A model generated the notes under the pieces. The model was not told where the DNA came from and made no database searches. It was given only the letters and a program-made list of their open reading frames with translations. A DNA stretch of 64,000 nt. It comes from Hyphomicrobiales bacterium. Lineage in GTDB: Bacteria; Pseudomonadota; Alphaproteobacteria; Rhizobiales; Rhizobiaceae. This document shows, in pieces, positions 44,573 through 53,436 of the stretch. Position numbers and translations under genes: made by a program. Numbering within the stretch: position 1 is the first letter of the stretch; each line of letters opens with the position of its first letter. The stretch covers positions 1 to 64,000 of the forward strand of contig UCII01000036.1 of NCBI GenBank assembly GCA_900472485.1, in the 5' to 3' direction.

Positions 44573-45070
44573 GCCCATATCCAAGCACAGCTTGAAGAAC
44601 TCCTCCGGCGCCTGGGCAATATCGAGGCGGTATCTACGCGTCAGATCACGGGCCGCCTTGCCGATTGGAATGATATCGCTCGACGAGACCCATTCGGGCT
44701 TGCCGACCTTCTTCTCGAACTCCGTGACGACAGCGTCAGGGAGTTCCGTGCCGAACAGGAAATAGCGCAGATGCTCCAGAAAATGAGGATGTGTATAGAT
44801 ATCGGCGCCGGTGCATCCGTTGCGCTCGAACAAGCCCTTGCGTGAACCTTTGATACGACCCGACCGATAGTTTGGGTCGTTCCAATAGCTGAGGCGGACG
44901 TCCGGAATGGCTCTTCTGGCGCTGAGCGACTTAAGGAGCGCGAGGATCGGCTCTTGATTGCTGAGATATGCTGCACGTCCTTCGTCATGGTTCTGATGAT
45001 AGGAGCGCAGGTCGAGCTTCGACAAAAGCTGAGCCTCTTCTTCGGTAAGCTCGATGTGGTACTTCTCCAT
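44519..45070 (-). CDS. 183-aa hypothetical protein
   Basis: MEKYHIELTEEEAQLLSKLD and then KGSRKGLFERNGCTGADIYT, HPHFLEHLRYFLFGTELPDA, a helical end FFKLCLDMGLGLSMAEAVMR. No known domain. The 3' end runs 54 bases into the end of arsK in the opposite direction. Its start is nine bases behind the stop of the TSUP gene upstream, so the two are likely cotranscribed. Confidence 0.75.
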   Translation of the reverse strand: MEKYHIELTEEEAQLLSKLDLRSYHQNHDEGRAAYLSNQEPILALLKSLSARRAIPDVRLSYWNDPNYRSGRIKGSRKGLFERNGCTGADIYTHPHFLEHLRYFLFGTELPDAVVTEFEKKVGKPEWVSSSDIIPIGKAARDLTRRYRLDIAQAPEEFFKLCLDMGLGLSMAEAVMRSIKQVR

Positions 45071-45079
45071 CCGTCGCTC

Positions 45080-45862
45080 CTACATATGCCGCCATACCTT
45101 GAATGCGGATATCAAGAGGATCGCGGCAAGAGCCGGAAGAAGATAGGCGTTCGGCACGATACCCAGCAGATATCCACCGATGAAAGCGCCGCAAATCGAG
45201 CCGATTGCCATGATCAGCACGAAGGCTTTGTTGCGGCCGAGCACAGCAAAGCTCTGGTCACGGCTGTATCGGGAGAACCCGATGAGCATCGTCGGCAAGC
45301 TGACGGCCAAGGAAAGGCTGCCGGCCAATTTGATGTCGGCGCCGAAGAGCAGGACAAGGGTCGGGATCAAGAGCTCGCCACCGGCGACACCGAGGAGCGC
45401 TGCCACGATCCCAATGACGAGCCCCGCCGCGACGCCTGCAACAATTTGAGCGGTACCCGTCAAGAGCGGCTGGCTCGCAGGCGCATCATGGCCGACGAGA
45501 AGAACAATTGCGATTGCGACCAGCAGGACAGCGATCACCTTGTAGAGAGTCTCGGAGCGCAGCCGCGTTGCCCAACCCGCACCGAACCATGCACCGATCA
45601 GGCTGCCGGCCAACAGGTTGACAATGATCGGCCAGTTCGCTGCGATCTGGCCGAAGGAAATAGTGCCGGCGCGGAAGGGCAATGAGAAGGCGACGACGAC
45701 AGGGCTCATCGCCTTGTTGAGGATCACTGCTTCAAGTGCGGCGAACTGAAATGCGCCGATCAAAAGGGGAAGCCGGAACTCCGCGCCGCCAAGGCCGATG
45801 AGACCACCAAGTGCTCCGATCAAGGCCCCTGCGCCAAACGCAGCCCCTGTGTTGTCCCTCAT
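45080..45862 (-). CDS. TSUP-family anion exporter (TauE/SafE)
   Basis: 260 residues, seven to eight membrane helices, with GALGGLIGLGGAEFRLPLLI and GVAGGELLIPTLVLLFGADI as the two repeats of the family. These proteins export sulfite or other small anions; whether it moves an arsenic compound is not known. First gene of a pair with the 183-aa protein. Confidence 0.85.
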   Translation of the reverse strand: MRDNTGAAFGAGALIGALGGLIGLGGAEFRLPLLIGAFQFAALEAVILNKAMSPVVVAFSLPFRAGTISFGQIAANWPIIVNLLAGSLIGAWFGAGWATRLRSETLYKVIAVLLVAIAIVLLVGHDAPASQPLLTGTAQIVAGVAAGLVIGIVAALLGVAGGELLIPTLVLLFGADIKLAGSLSLAVSLPTMLIGFSRYSRDQSFAVLGRNKAFVLIMAIGSICGAFIGGYLLGIVPNAYLLPALAAILLISAFKVWRHM

Positions 45863-45975
45863 GCCGAATCTCCGCGGTTGAACTCATTGCAATGGACAGA
45901 CTTGCCGACTGTGACGCAACGACAAAGAGTGAGGACCCGCCATAACGCTACGGCTTGTAGCGGACAAAAGAAGAT

Positions 45976-46000
45976 CGAGGGAGGATGACACCCTCCCTCG
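45976..46000 (-). terminator. Hairpin terminator for the 57-aa gene
   Basis: CGAGGGAGG-ATGACAC-CCTCCCTCG, 9-bp perfect stem. On the minus strand it lies 10 bases behind the stop of the 57-aa gene and is followed by TCTTCTTTTG. Confidence 0.7.
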
Positions 46001-46010
46001 AATGCTGACC

Positions 46011-46184
46011 TCAATCGAGGTCAGCGAGGATCGTCACCATGTCGCGTGCAAATTGCTCCTCCTCGGCCTGCGCTTGTGCGACGAGGGCGGCCAGTTCAGC
46101 GTCGGCCGCGACACGCTCTTCCTTGGTGAAGAAGCAGCTCTGCAACTCGGCACGCAATTCGTTGATCTGATCGATAGTGGTCAT
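46011..46184 (-). CDS. 57-aa paralogue of the split target gene
   Basis: MTTIDQINELRAELQSCFFT, KEERVAADAELAALVAQAQA. AAGGAGA precedes the ATG. The pattern ELRAEL at residues 9-14 and the helical remainder match the gene split by the transposon (MLLEQHIEELRA...), and both are preceded by a copy of the leader element. Function unknown; probably a coiled-coil peptide. Confidence 0.75.
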   Translation of the reverse strand: MTTIDQINELRAELQSCFFTKEERVAADAELAALVAQAQAEEEQFARDMVTILADLD

Positions 46185-46236
46185 GTTGATCGTCTCCTTT
46201 TGATGACGTCAACGAGACCACGCGCGCACGAAGCCC

Positions 46237-46351
46237 GGGTCAGGGATCGCGAACCGCGACCGGCGGAGCCGGCGATCGGGGGAGCCGATTTTTGCAGGGC
46301 GGAGTGTAACGGAGAGCGGCAAAAATTGGGGGAACCGATCGTCCTTGACGC
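46237..46351 (-). promoter_or_regulatory. Leader element B (structured repeat family)
   Basis: Same family as A and C. TCGCG-AAC-CGCGA, CCGGC-GGA-GCCGG, and the long stem CCGATTTTTGC with GCAAAAATTGG. Lies 52 bases upstream of the 57-aa gene. Confidence 0.7.
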
Positions 46352-46463
46352 GGGCTGAGGAGCCGTAGAATGGGACGACAGAAAGAAGGGAGTCCGCAGC
46401 CCCGATCAGGGGATGCGACCGTATTCCAGATGAACCTATCCTCGGGCTGCCCGAAGCGGCGAG

Positions 46464-47153
46464 TTAGGATGCGGCTTCCACGAGACCACGAAACATAGCA
46501 TTGCCGGGATGGTCGGCGTCGACAAATAGCTCTTGATGCCATTGAAGCCCGATCGCAAACGAGCTGGAGGCGACTTCGATAGCCTCAATGACGCCGTCCT
46601 CAGCGTAGGCGCTCGCCATAACGGCTGGCGACAATTGCACGATCGCTTCTCGATGGAACGTGTTGACCTCGATGCGAGGCCTTCCTATCAACTGCGCCAA
46701 TCGTGATTCTGGAACGATCTCGACGGCATGAAGATGGTCCCGCCTGTCATGGTCATTGGCAGCCGGAAATGACACGCGCAGATCCGGAGTGAGACGGCAA
46801 CCGTTCAAGCATGCAAGCATCTGCATTCCGGCGCAGATGCCGAGGACGGGCTTATTCTTCTCCAGGTAGCCCTCTACGATTGCCCTTTCGACGTCAAGCC
46901 GTTCGGATGGCGGGGCTTTGGAGACTTCACCAGCAATGTACCAGTCGTCGGGGTAGGCAAATCGACCACCGACGGAGACCAGGCCATCGAACTCGTTCAA
47001 AACGACGTCTACGACTTCAGGAACATATGGGATGCCGAAGGGAAGACCTCCCGCTTTGCTCACTCCTCGGAAATATCCCTTGGCCGCCTCGTAGCGTGTT
47101 CCCCCGGTGCTGGTGTTCTCGTCAAGAATGATGGCTATACGAGGCCGCCGCAT
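46464..47153 (-). CDS. Class I glutamine-amidotransferase-like hydrolase (peptidase C26)
   Basis: 229 residues. Nucleophile elbow GICAGMQML, partner residues in GLQWHQE. Related to gamma-glutamyl-gamma-aminobutyrate hydrolase (PuuD) and similar gamma-glutamyl hydrolases. Divergent from a GNAT gene with a 77-bp gap. Role in the arsenic cargo is unclear; it could act on a gamma-glutamyl compound (inference). Confidence 0.85.
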   Translation of the reverse strand: MRRPRIAIILDENTSTGGTRYEAAKGYFRGVSKAGGLPFGIPYVPEVVDVVLNEFDGLVSVGGRFAYPDDWYIAGEVSKAPPSERLDVERAIVEGYLEKNKPVLGICAGMQMLACLNGCRLTPDLRVSFPAANDHDRRDHLHAVEIVPESRLAQLIGRPRIEVNTFHREAIVQLSPAVMASAYAEDGVIEAIEVASSSFAIGLQWHQELFVDADHPGNAMFRGLVEAAS

Positions 47154-47230
47154 CAGATCTGGCTTTCCACTTTAGTCGTTTCCACACGGTTTTTAAGCAT
47201 CTTGAGACATGAAACCACAACCGGCGATTC

Positions 47231-47743
47231 ATGGCGAGTTTGATGAGCGATACCAGCATGGAAATTGACATTCGGCCAGTCAGTCTGGAGACCCGGACCC
47301 ACTTCTCGAACATCTTGGAAGAGGCCAGCGCGTGGCAAAGGGAACATGGTTCAGAAGGTTGGAACTATCCGTTCGACGACGCATGGATGCTGCCTCGGAT
47401 AGAGCGCGGCGAGCTCTTTCTTGCCTATCTGGATGAGCAGCCCGTCGCGGCGTTCCGTATCCTTTGGGAGGATCGCCCATACTGGGGAAAGAGGGAGACC
47501 GGCGAAAGCATCTATTTGCATACCTTCGCGGTCCGTCGTGACAAGGCCGGTGACGGAATTGGCAAAACTGTCATCGAAAGAATCGTACGTATGGGCCGAG
47601 AACGAGGGTTGGCGAACATCAGACTCGACTGCTCTCTCTCCAGCTCGAGACTGATTGCCTATTACGAGCGAAGCGGCTTCGCTTCCGTCGGGACTATCTT
47701 CATGAACGGAAAAATGATGAACCTGATGGAGCGTCCCTTATAG
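47231..47743 (+). CDS. GNAT-family N-acetyltransferase
   Basis: 170 residues. GNAT motif A/B: LHTFAVRRDKAGDGIGKTVI, RLDCSLSSSRLIAYYERSGF. Substrate unknown; could modify an arsenical such as an arsinothricin-like compound, as ArsN enzymes do, but the sequence does not show this. Confidence 0.85.
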   Translation: MASLMSDTSMEIDIRPVSLETRTHFSNILEEASAWQREHGSEGWNYPFDDAWMLPRIERGELFLAYLDEQPVAAFRILWEDRPYWGKRETGESIYLHTFAVRRDKAGDGIGKTVIERIVRMGRERGLANIRLDCSLSSSRLIAYYERSGFASVGTIFMNGKMMNLMERPL

Positions 47744-47797
47744 ATAGCGGGAGGCGCTCGGCCCGACTTTTGGCGGTTCGCGATGCTTCCGAACGGC

Positions 47798-49945
47798 CTA
47801 TCTCTCCTGAGCGGTGTCTATCTCGGAAAGGATCGTCTCGATCCGTCGCAGGTCCTCACGCACAGCCAAACGCTGCAGCTCGGTGAGCCGCTTCTCCTTC
47901 AGGACCGATTTGGCATTCTCGGCGGCGCCGGCCCAGCCGGGACGATGGCGCGTTGTGATACAGGCGTTCGGGCATCGCGACGGTTCGCAGAGTGAGATCA
48001 GGGGAGCTGCCTGGCTGCCCGTCGTGTGGCGGAGACAGACGGCGGTGGGGTCGAAGAAGCAATCGGCCAATACACCGACATGAAGCGTGCGGGCTGTGTC
48101 GGCCAACATGACGCGGAGACGACCGCGGTCAGCGACCATGCCGGGTAGCGGCTGCAAATCGGTCGCGACACCATCGAGCGATCTGCCAATCCGGACTGCA
48201 GCGGGACCCGAAAGCCCCGCGCCGAGTTGCCGCTCGTCGAAGTAGGTGAGTATGTCATCCATCTGCCCGAGGCGGCGTTCGTTCTCGACCTCGGCGCGGA
48301 AACCTGATTTGCTTGAGCCGGCATAGCCTTCGAATGCAGCAACCGAAACATGTTTATATTGAATCATGCCGGCAATCGTGCCGAATGGTCGATTGGCGAT
48401 GTGCCAGGCAATCGTCCGGCGAAATTGCCGCGTTGTCAGCCGCCAAGGACGACCATCGGGACCAGCAGGAATGATCCGGGTCTCTTCGCCTCCAAAACGT
48501 TCATTCAGATGATCCCGAAACTGATTCAGGCGGGTGACGATATCGGTCGACAGGGTGTGCTTACGCGCTTTGGGAACATGAAGGATCGGCCAGAGCGTCT
48601 TGGCCTCTCGGAGCTCAGAAACAGGCGTAAGCTGTTCGAGCACGGAAATCGCCTTCGAAACCGGCGCAATAGTAATCCAGTCGGCCTTCTCCCCACGCAC
48701 CCCCTTGCTCTTGTAAGCGACAGATCTCACCCGATACCTGTCGATCAAACCGTCTTCGCTCCGCGTCACCGACAAGCAGCCTGGCCGCATCGCCTGAACT
48801 TCGCTGTCACGCATGCCCGTGAGATAGGCGCAAACGACGTAGCATGCTGCTTGCAACATCCGCTCCTCCCGCTCGAGGGCCACCACGTCGAACCTTGGCC
48901 GCCAAGGTTGACCGGTATCGGGATCGAGGGAAAGCGACGTATCCATGCCACCGACCTCGATCCCGATCTCGCGAATTGCCGCTTTGACGAGATTGGCAAT
49001 GTCGCCATCCGCATACCCTCTGCTTCGCCTGCGAATGTTCTGGTCGGCCGCGCAATGTAGGTAGAGAAGATTCCAATTTATTGTGCCGAGGTCCACCCCC
49101 AGCGATAGCCTCTTGGGTCCGATGCGAACCGACCACGCGGGAATACCGCGACCTTGAGCGCGCCTATCGTCCAGGTAGGCGATCAGTCGCGAGCGCCGAT
49201 GGGCGCGTCGCTCGTTGCGAGGAACCAATGCGTCCTCCGCTGTCCAGCGTCGGTGACGCTCCTCCAGCTCGCGGTGTTCCTTGCGGGCGGCGAGAATGTC
49301 CGGCGCAAACACCATGACGTACTTCAGCGACCACGCCAGCAATGGCCCAATGATCGTCTCGGGGATGCGAGGCGTACGGTTCTCCTCCACGACAAACCGA
49401 TGCCCGGCGACCTCGGCCGGCGTTCGGCCCTGCCAAGGTTCAAATGACAGCTTTGCCACCGACAGATGCTTACGAAAGGCATAGAGGTCGAAGATGATCC
49501 CGAGCCATTGAGTGACGATGATTGGTCGTCGACCGACGCGAAGAGACCTGGCGTAACGGTCGAGCGGCGCCTGATCGACATGATGCAGGTCGCAGATGCC
49601 GCATTCGTTCTTCACAAACCCAAAGAAGTTTGCCGCGAAACGAAAGAGACGGCGGGCGCTGACCGCGGACGCTCGCCTCTTGTAGCCGGGTAAGTCGACG
49701 TTAAGCCGCACATAGAGGTAGTCTCGCATTGCCGCGACGATCATTGGATCGCCGATCAAGGTGAAGTCCACCCGAGTGTCAGACTGGCGCGTGTTCTCGC
49801 GAAAAATTGCCGGCCCAAGATCCCATTTGTCGTCGTTGAACCGTGACAGCTGAGCGCGATCGAACCCGGCATGCAGGGGCGCCGTGGCGAGAATCGGACG
49901 GTGATCCGCGATCGTAGTCGTGGCGGCGGAAGCGGCGAGCTTCAT
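47798..49945 (-). CDS. Tyrosine recombinase, large (third of the trio)
   Basis: 715 residues. Catalytic box I LTGMRDSEVQAMR (Arg379), box II TTRQFRRTIAWHIA (Arg510), then IQYKHVSVAAFEGYAG with His532 and Tyr541. A long N-terminal region for arm and core DNA binding and a C-terminal tail with Cys/His (FDPTAVCLRH, CEPSRCPNACITTRHRPGW) that may bind zinc. Starts with a four-base overlap (ATGA) with the gene before it. Confidence 0.88.
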   Translation of the reverse strand: MKLAASAATTTIADHRPILATAPLHAGFDRAQLSRFNDDKWDLGPAIFRENTRQSDTRVDFTLIGDPMIVAAMRDYLYVRLNVDLPGYKRRASAVSARRLFRFAANFFGFVKNECGICDLHHVDQAPLDRYARSLRVGRRPIIVTQWLGIIFDLYAFRKHLSVAKLSFEPWQGRTPAEVAGHRFVVEENRTPRIPETIIGPLLAWSLKYVMVFAPDILAARKEHRELEERHRRWTAEDALVPRNERRAHRRSRLIAYLDDRRAQGRGIPAWSVRIGPKRLSLGVDLGTINWNLLYLHCAADQNIRRRSRGYADGDIANLVKAAIREIGIEVGGMDTSLSLDPDTGQPWRPRFDVVALEREERMLQAACYVVCAYLTGMRDSEVQAMRPGCLSVTRSEDGLIDRYRVRSVAYKSKGVRGEKADWITIAPVSKAISVLEQLTPVSELREAKTLWPILHVPKARKHTLSTDIVTRLNQFRDHLNERFGGEETRIIPAGPDGRPWRLTTRQFRRTIAWHIANRPFGTIAGMIQYKHVSVAAFEGYAGSSKSGFRAEVENERRLGQMDDILTYFDERQLGAGLSGPAAVRIGRSLDGVATDLQPLPGMVADRGRLRVMLADTARTLHVGVLADCFFDPTAVCLRHTTGSQAAPLISLCEPSRCPNACITTRHRPGWAGAAENAKSVLKEKRLTELQRLAVREDLRRIETILSEIDTAQER

Positions 49946-51742
49946 AGAGATACCTCCGGCGGCAGATAGAGTGAGACTTGTTCTCGCTCAAGCGCGTTCC
50001 GCGCCTCAGTGATCATCGTGGAGCTGAAGGCGGGCAGGATCTGCCCGGTAATGCGAGCATATGCTGCTGCAAACTTCGGCTCCCATTGAACGGCTGACAA
50101 CACGTTGCGCTGCTCCTGCAGGAAATCGAGGAAGGCCAGGATGGCCGGGAGCTTGCGCGCCGTGATCACGGCGTTAGGGCATTCGAGGCAGCCCCAGAAC
50201 GGTAGAGCGCAGGGCGAGCCGGCGTCAGCAAAGGGACTGGAGAAAAAGCCACCGCAACTGGCCAACCAGATGTCCTGTTCGCCGTCGAGAAGAGAAATGG
50301 GATTGCTTCCTGCCGGGAGAGCGGGTGACGCCTTCGCGGGCTCGCGTCTCCAGTCTTCTTCCTTCTCCGGAGTAAGGATGATCGGCGACGCGGCCGATAA
50401 GACGACCTCATGGAAGGCTTCGGCGATTGTCGCCTCATGAAGTGGCCTCAGCGCAGGAACATCGGCGTAGTGGCGGGCGGCAATCTCGCGGCTGTGGCCG
50501 ACAGCGAACCGGGTCATGTGGCCCTCGGTCTTCAGATACCAAAGCGCCTTGTGCGTCTTGCGAAGGCGAGAGAGCTCCAGATGAAACATCTGTCCATCGT
50601 CATCGCGAATATCGTGCTTCCGCGTCCACCCATCTACCAGGTACTGCGGATGTTTAAGTCCGGATTTTAGTCCCCCAAAACTATAGTGCAGCCAGAGACA
50701 GTCGCTGGGCCGGTGCCTGCGAGCGGCCGCCGTCAAAGCAATGACCTGCCGGATGATCCCGCCTGGTGTACGCAAGCCGCCATCGCGCACGCGAAGCGTC
50801 TTGTGCTCCGCCCCTCGCGCCCGAAGTTTCACATAGGCAATCTCGACCGTGCCATTGGCCGGGTTCTGCAGGCAATCGACGGTCAAAGCCTTGCAACACT
50901 CGATCTCCAGACCAGTTTCCAGCGCGAGGAATACGATAAACGGGACCACATCCTGCGAGGTCAGATAATATCGCTCATGCAGTCGGAGATTGACGTCGCC
51001 GTTCAAAACGCCGCGCGCACGACGGCCGTGGAGGAGCCGTTTGTACTCGCGGTCTCTATGGAGAAGGACGCCCCGGACCTCTATGCACGCGCGGGCCTCA
51101 TCTTCGAGAACCTTTAAATCGGGATTGATGGACGACGGGATCGGCTCGCGAAACCGTCTGATGATACGCATCATGTCGGCACGAGCAGCCTTGCGAAGCT
51201 GGCGTGCGATATAGGGACTGTATGCATCACGCGGACGGGACGGCGGGATGGGTCTCAGTGTTTTATAGGCCAGCCGATCGCGTAGCTCCTCCGAAAATAC
51301 AATTGCGCCCTCGGCTACAATCTCCCGCAAGACGACGATAACCTTCGTGACGATGGTCAGCAGATGGATAGGCGAGGTGCCTTTTGTTGCCAGCCATGCT
51401 TCGAAGCCATCGATGTGCTGCATTTGAAGATGCTGGGGGCTCGAAGGCGGGTCCCCGGTCTCTTCCAGGTACGAGAAAAACCACTGCAACGTGCGCGTAT
51501 AGGCTCTCACGGTCGATCGCACCGATAGACGTCCGCCGAGATCGGCGAGCCGCCATAAGGCGCGCGAATGCCAGGGCGAGCCACCGCGGCGTCAGATGCG
51601 TGTAGTCCAAGAGAACCTCACCGCCATCCTGGGTTTGAATGGTGAATCGCAGACCCGATATTGACTTGGTCGCCATCTGTGTCGACGGAGCAAGTTCACG
51701 AGTGAATGCGACGGGCTGGCCTTTACGGGGACGGATGCTCAT
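49942..51742 (-). pseudogene. Tyrosine recombinase, middle of the trio, frameshifted
   Basis: The natural start is the ATG at 51742, which overlaps the first recombinase by four bases. MSIRPRKGQPVAFTRELAPS ... LTPRWLALAFAR runs to ~51570, where the correct continuation LWRLADLGGRLSVRSTVRAY lies one frame over; one base has been gained or lost. The rest (526 residues from a GTG at 51522) has LSRLRKTHKALWYL and VGHSREIAARHYADV. Box I reads ETGLEIECCKAL without the usual Arg, so its catalytic ability is doubtful even without the shift. Confidence 0.8.
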
Positions 51743-53148
51743 AGGCGGTTCGCGCTCGGCAACAGTGCGAGCAGCTCGGCGACAGCGGTGTCGACGGTGT
51801 CCGCGCGCGTGGCGATATGGTCGAGATAGATGGAGGTGGTCTCAAGGCTCGCATGCCCGAGAAGTCGCTGGACCTGCTGAAGGGGGTCACCCAGCAGTCT
51901 GCGGTAGCCCTCCGCGGGGCCGGCAGATCCCATTGACGAGACGCCCTGCAACTGACGCTGGATCAGCATCGCCAGCATGTGGACCGCGAACGTGTGCCGA
52001 AGCTGGTGGGGACTGATATCGATCGCAAAACCGATTGTCCGGCAACGCTGGCAAGCCCGGGCAAACGCCACCTCCCAGGTGTTCGGACGTACCGGCTGAC
52101 CAACCTCCGTCAGCCACAGCACAGCTGGCTCGATGGGCATATTATCGCCATCGCAAATGATGAGGCGCTCACGCTCTTCCGATGTTAAGACTTCCAGTGG
52201 AACGGTTCTCCCGCTCACGAGCGTCAGATCGGTGGCGCCGACAATGGGCCGCCGGACAAAGATCGGTCGCTTCACTGAGTTCCAACCCGAACGGGCTTTG
52301 AACTTTGCAACTGCATATGCGCGCTCGATGCGGATGTAGGTCCGAAGCCGCTGAAGCAGCCCGTCGGGGACAAGAATTGCCCGTCCTCGCTCGCCTTTGG
52401 TGAGACCTGCGGGCAAATTGAACCAGGTCTGGCGGAGCGAGGAACCAGGCACCGGCAAAGCGTCAACTTCGAATGCCAGGAGAAGCGATGCCTCTTCGAG
52501 CCTCAAGCCAGTAACCACCAGCATCTCGGCAAACAGCGCGTTGCGAAGCCCGTTCCTATCGCGCGCTCCAGGCCGTTCGGCTCCATCCGGCGTAAGACCC
52601 CGCAGCCCGATATCCCGAAAACGCCGGAAATCCTCAAGCGGGACGAAGCGAATGTCTGAGCGTTTTGCACGTTGTTCAAACGCATCGTTGCGCGCGACGA
52701 TCTGGCTGCCACCCCGCGCGCGGTTACGGCGCCAGACCTCGCGATGTGTGAACGGGCCGGAAGAAAGAAGGCCTTCGCTTACGCCCCATTCGTAGAGTTT
52801 GTCCATTGCCGCGACAGAACGGTTCCAGGATGCCGCCGAGATCCGGCTGCCGGCTTCACCCCTCCGACGAGCACGATGGAAGGCTTTGACATCCTCCCGA
52901 TCGGCCGCCCACACAGTCTTGTCCCGAGCATCTGCAAGGAAGCGCAGCCAGATGGCGATGTCGTAGCCGTAGGCGCGAAGGGAATGACGTGAGCGGACAC
53001 CGTTCAGAGGCAGATCAAGGAAGAAGCGATCGACATCGGGATCGTAAAGCTCACCATTCCTAAGAATCCGTGGAACATGGGCATCGAGCCCATCGGCCGA
53101 CCTGTGCTCCTCGACGATGATGTTTGATGACGCAACGACAGTATCCAC
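51739..53148 (-). CDS. Tyrosine recombinase, first of the trio
   Basis: 469 residues with all catalytic residues: Arg216 (VVTGLRLEEASLL), His381 and Arg384 (SPHQLRHTF), His432 (RLLGHAS), Tyr441 (TSIYLDHI). N-terminal SAM-like core-binding domain at ~40-140 (SRHSLRAYGYDIAIWLRFLA). It is the recombinase closest to the right end and its gene is intact. Confidence 0.92.
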   Translation of the reverse strand: MDTVVASSNIIVEEHRSADGLDAHVPRILRNGELYDPDVDRFFLDLPLNGVRSRHSLRAYGYDIAIWLRFLADARDKTVWAADREDVKAFHRARRRGEAGSRISAASWNRSVAAMDKLYEWGVSEGLLSSGPFTHREVWRRNRARGGSQIVARNDAFEQRAKRSDIRFVPLEDFRRFRDIGLRGLTPDGAERPGARDRNGLRNALFAEMLVVTGLRLEEASLLLAFEVDALPVPGSSLRQTWFNLPAGLTKGERGRAILVPDGLLQRLRTYIRIERAYAVAKFKARSGWNSVKRPIFVRRPIVGATDLTLVSGRTVPLEVLTSEERERLIICDGDNMPIEPAVLWLTEVGQPVRPNTWEVAFARACQRCRTIGFAIDISPHQLRHTFAVHMLAMLIQRQLQGVSSMGSAGPAEGYRRLLGDPLQQVQRLLGHASLETTSIYLDHIATRADTVDTAVAELLALLPSANRL

Positions 53149-53342
53149 AGCTTATCCAACCCTCCCCCAGACCCCCACCCGGGGAGCCCGTGTCAACGGG
53201 AGGTGCTAGAGCTGCCCGGCACTCTCCAGGCCGGCCTCCGCCAGCTATGTGGGAGCGCTGCGACCGGCCTGGAAAGCGCCTCCCTCAGCATGTGCATCGA
53301 CGATTCCAAGACGGCTAGAGTCGGTGCAGACTGTCAAGATAA
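53149..53342. promoter_or_regulatory. Right-end region of the transposon with nested inverted repeats
   Basis: GGGAGGTGC (53198-53206) pairs with GCGCCTCCC (53276-53284, one mismatch), and within it CCAGGCCGG (53226-53234) pairs with CCGGCCTGG (53264-53272). Placed between the first recombinase gene and the terminal repeat, it may hold recombinase sites or the promoter of the trio. Confidence 0.5.
53329..53342 (-). repeat. Right terminal inverted repeat of the ars transposon
   Basis: Read inward on the minus strand TTATCTTGACAGTC. Confidence 0.85.
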
Positions 53343-53378
53343 GGCTCGCAGCTCTTCAATGTGTTGTTCCAGAAGCAT
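53343..53378 (-). pseudogene. 5' part of the small gene split by the ars transposon
   Basis: ATG at 53378 with AAGGAGA upstream, MLLEQHIEELRA, then the transposon. Inside the element the frame goes on two codons and stops. The 3' part is at 39907-40041. Confidence 0.85.
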
Positions 53379-53436
53379 CGTCGTCGTCTCCTTGACGTTT
53401 GTGAAAGACGACGCGCGCGGTCATGGGGGCGTGGCG

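Larger units (their letters stand above)
40042..53342 (-). mobile_element. 13.3-kb tyrosine-recombinase transposon with arsenic operon
   Basis: Left end TTATCCTGACAGTC at 40042-40055; right end, read inward, TTATCTTGACAGTC at 53342-53329: 13 of 14 identical. Outside each end stands the six-base core GGCCCG (40036-40041) or GGCTCG (53343-53348), in the same orientation. The element splits a small gene after codon 12. Three recombinase genes lie at the right end, reading leftwards; the arsenic genes are at the left end. The design (several tyrosine recombinases, short core, no long duplication) recalls Tn554-like and recombinase-trio elements. Confidence 0.85.

Noticed and set aside
51263..51522. 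Separate small gene at the start of the middle recombinase
   Set aside because: It continues the recombinase frame from 51742 and then turns into shadow after the frameshift near 51570.
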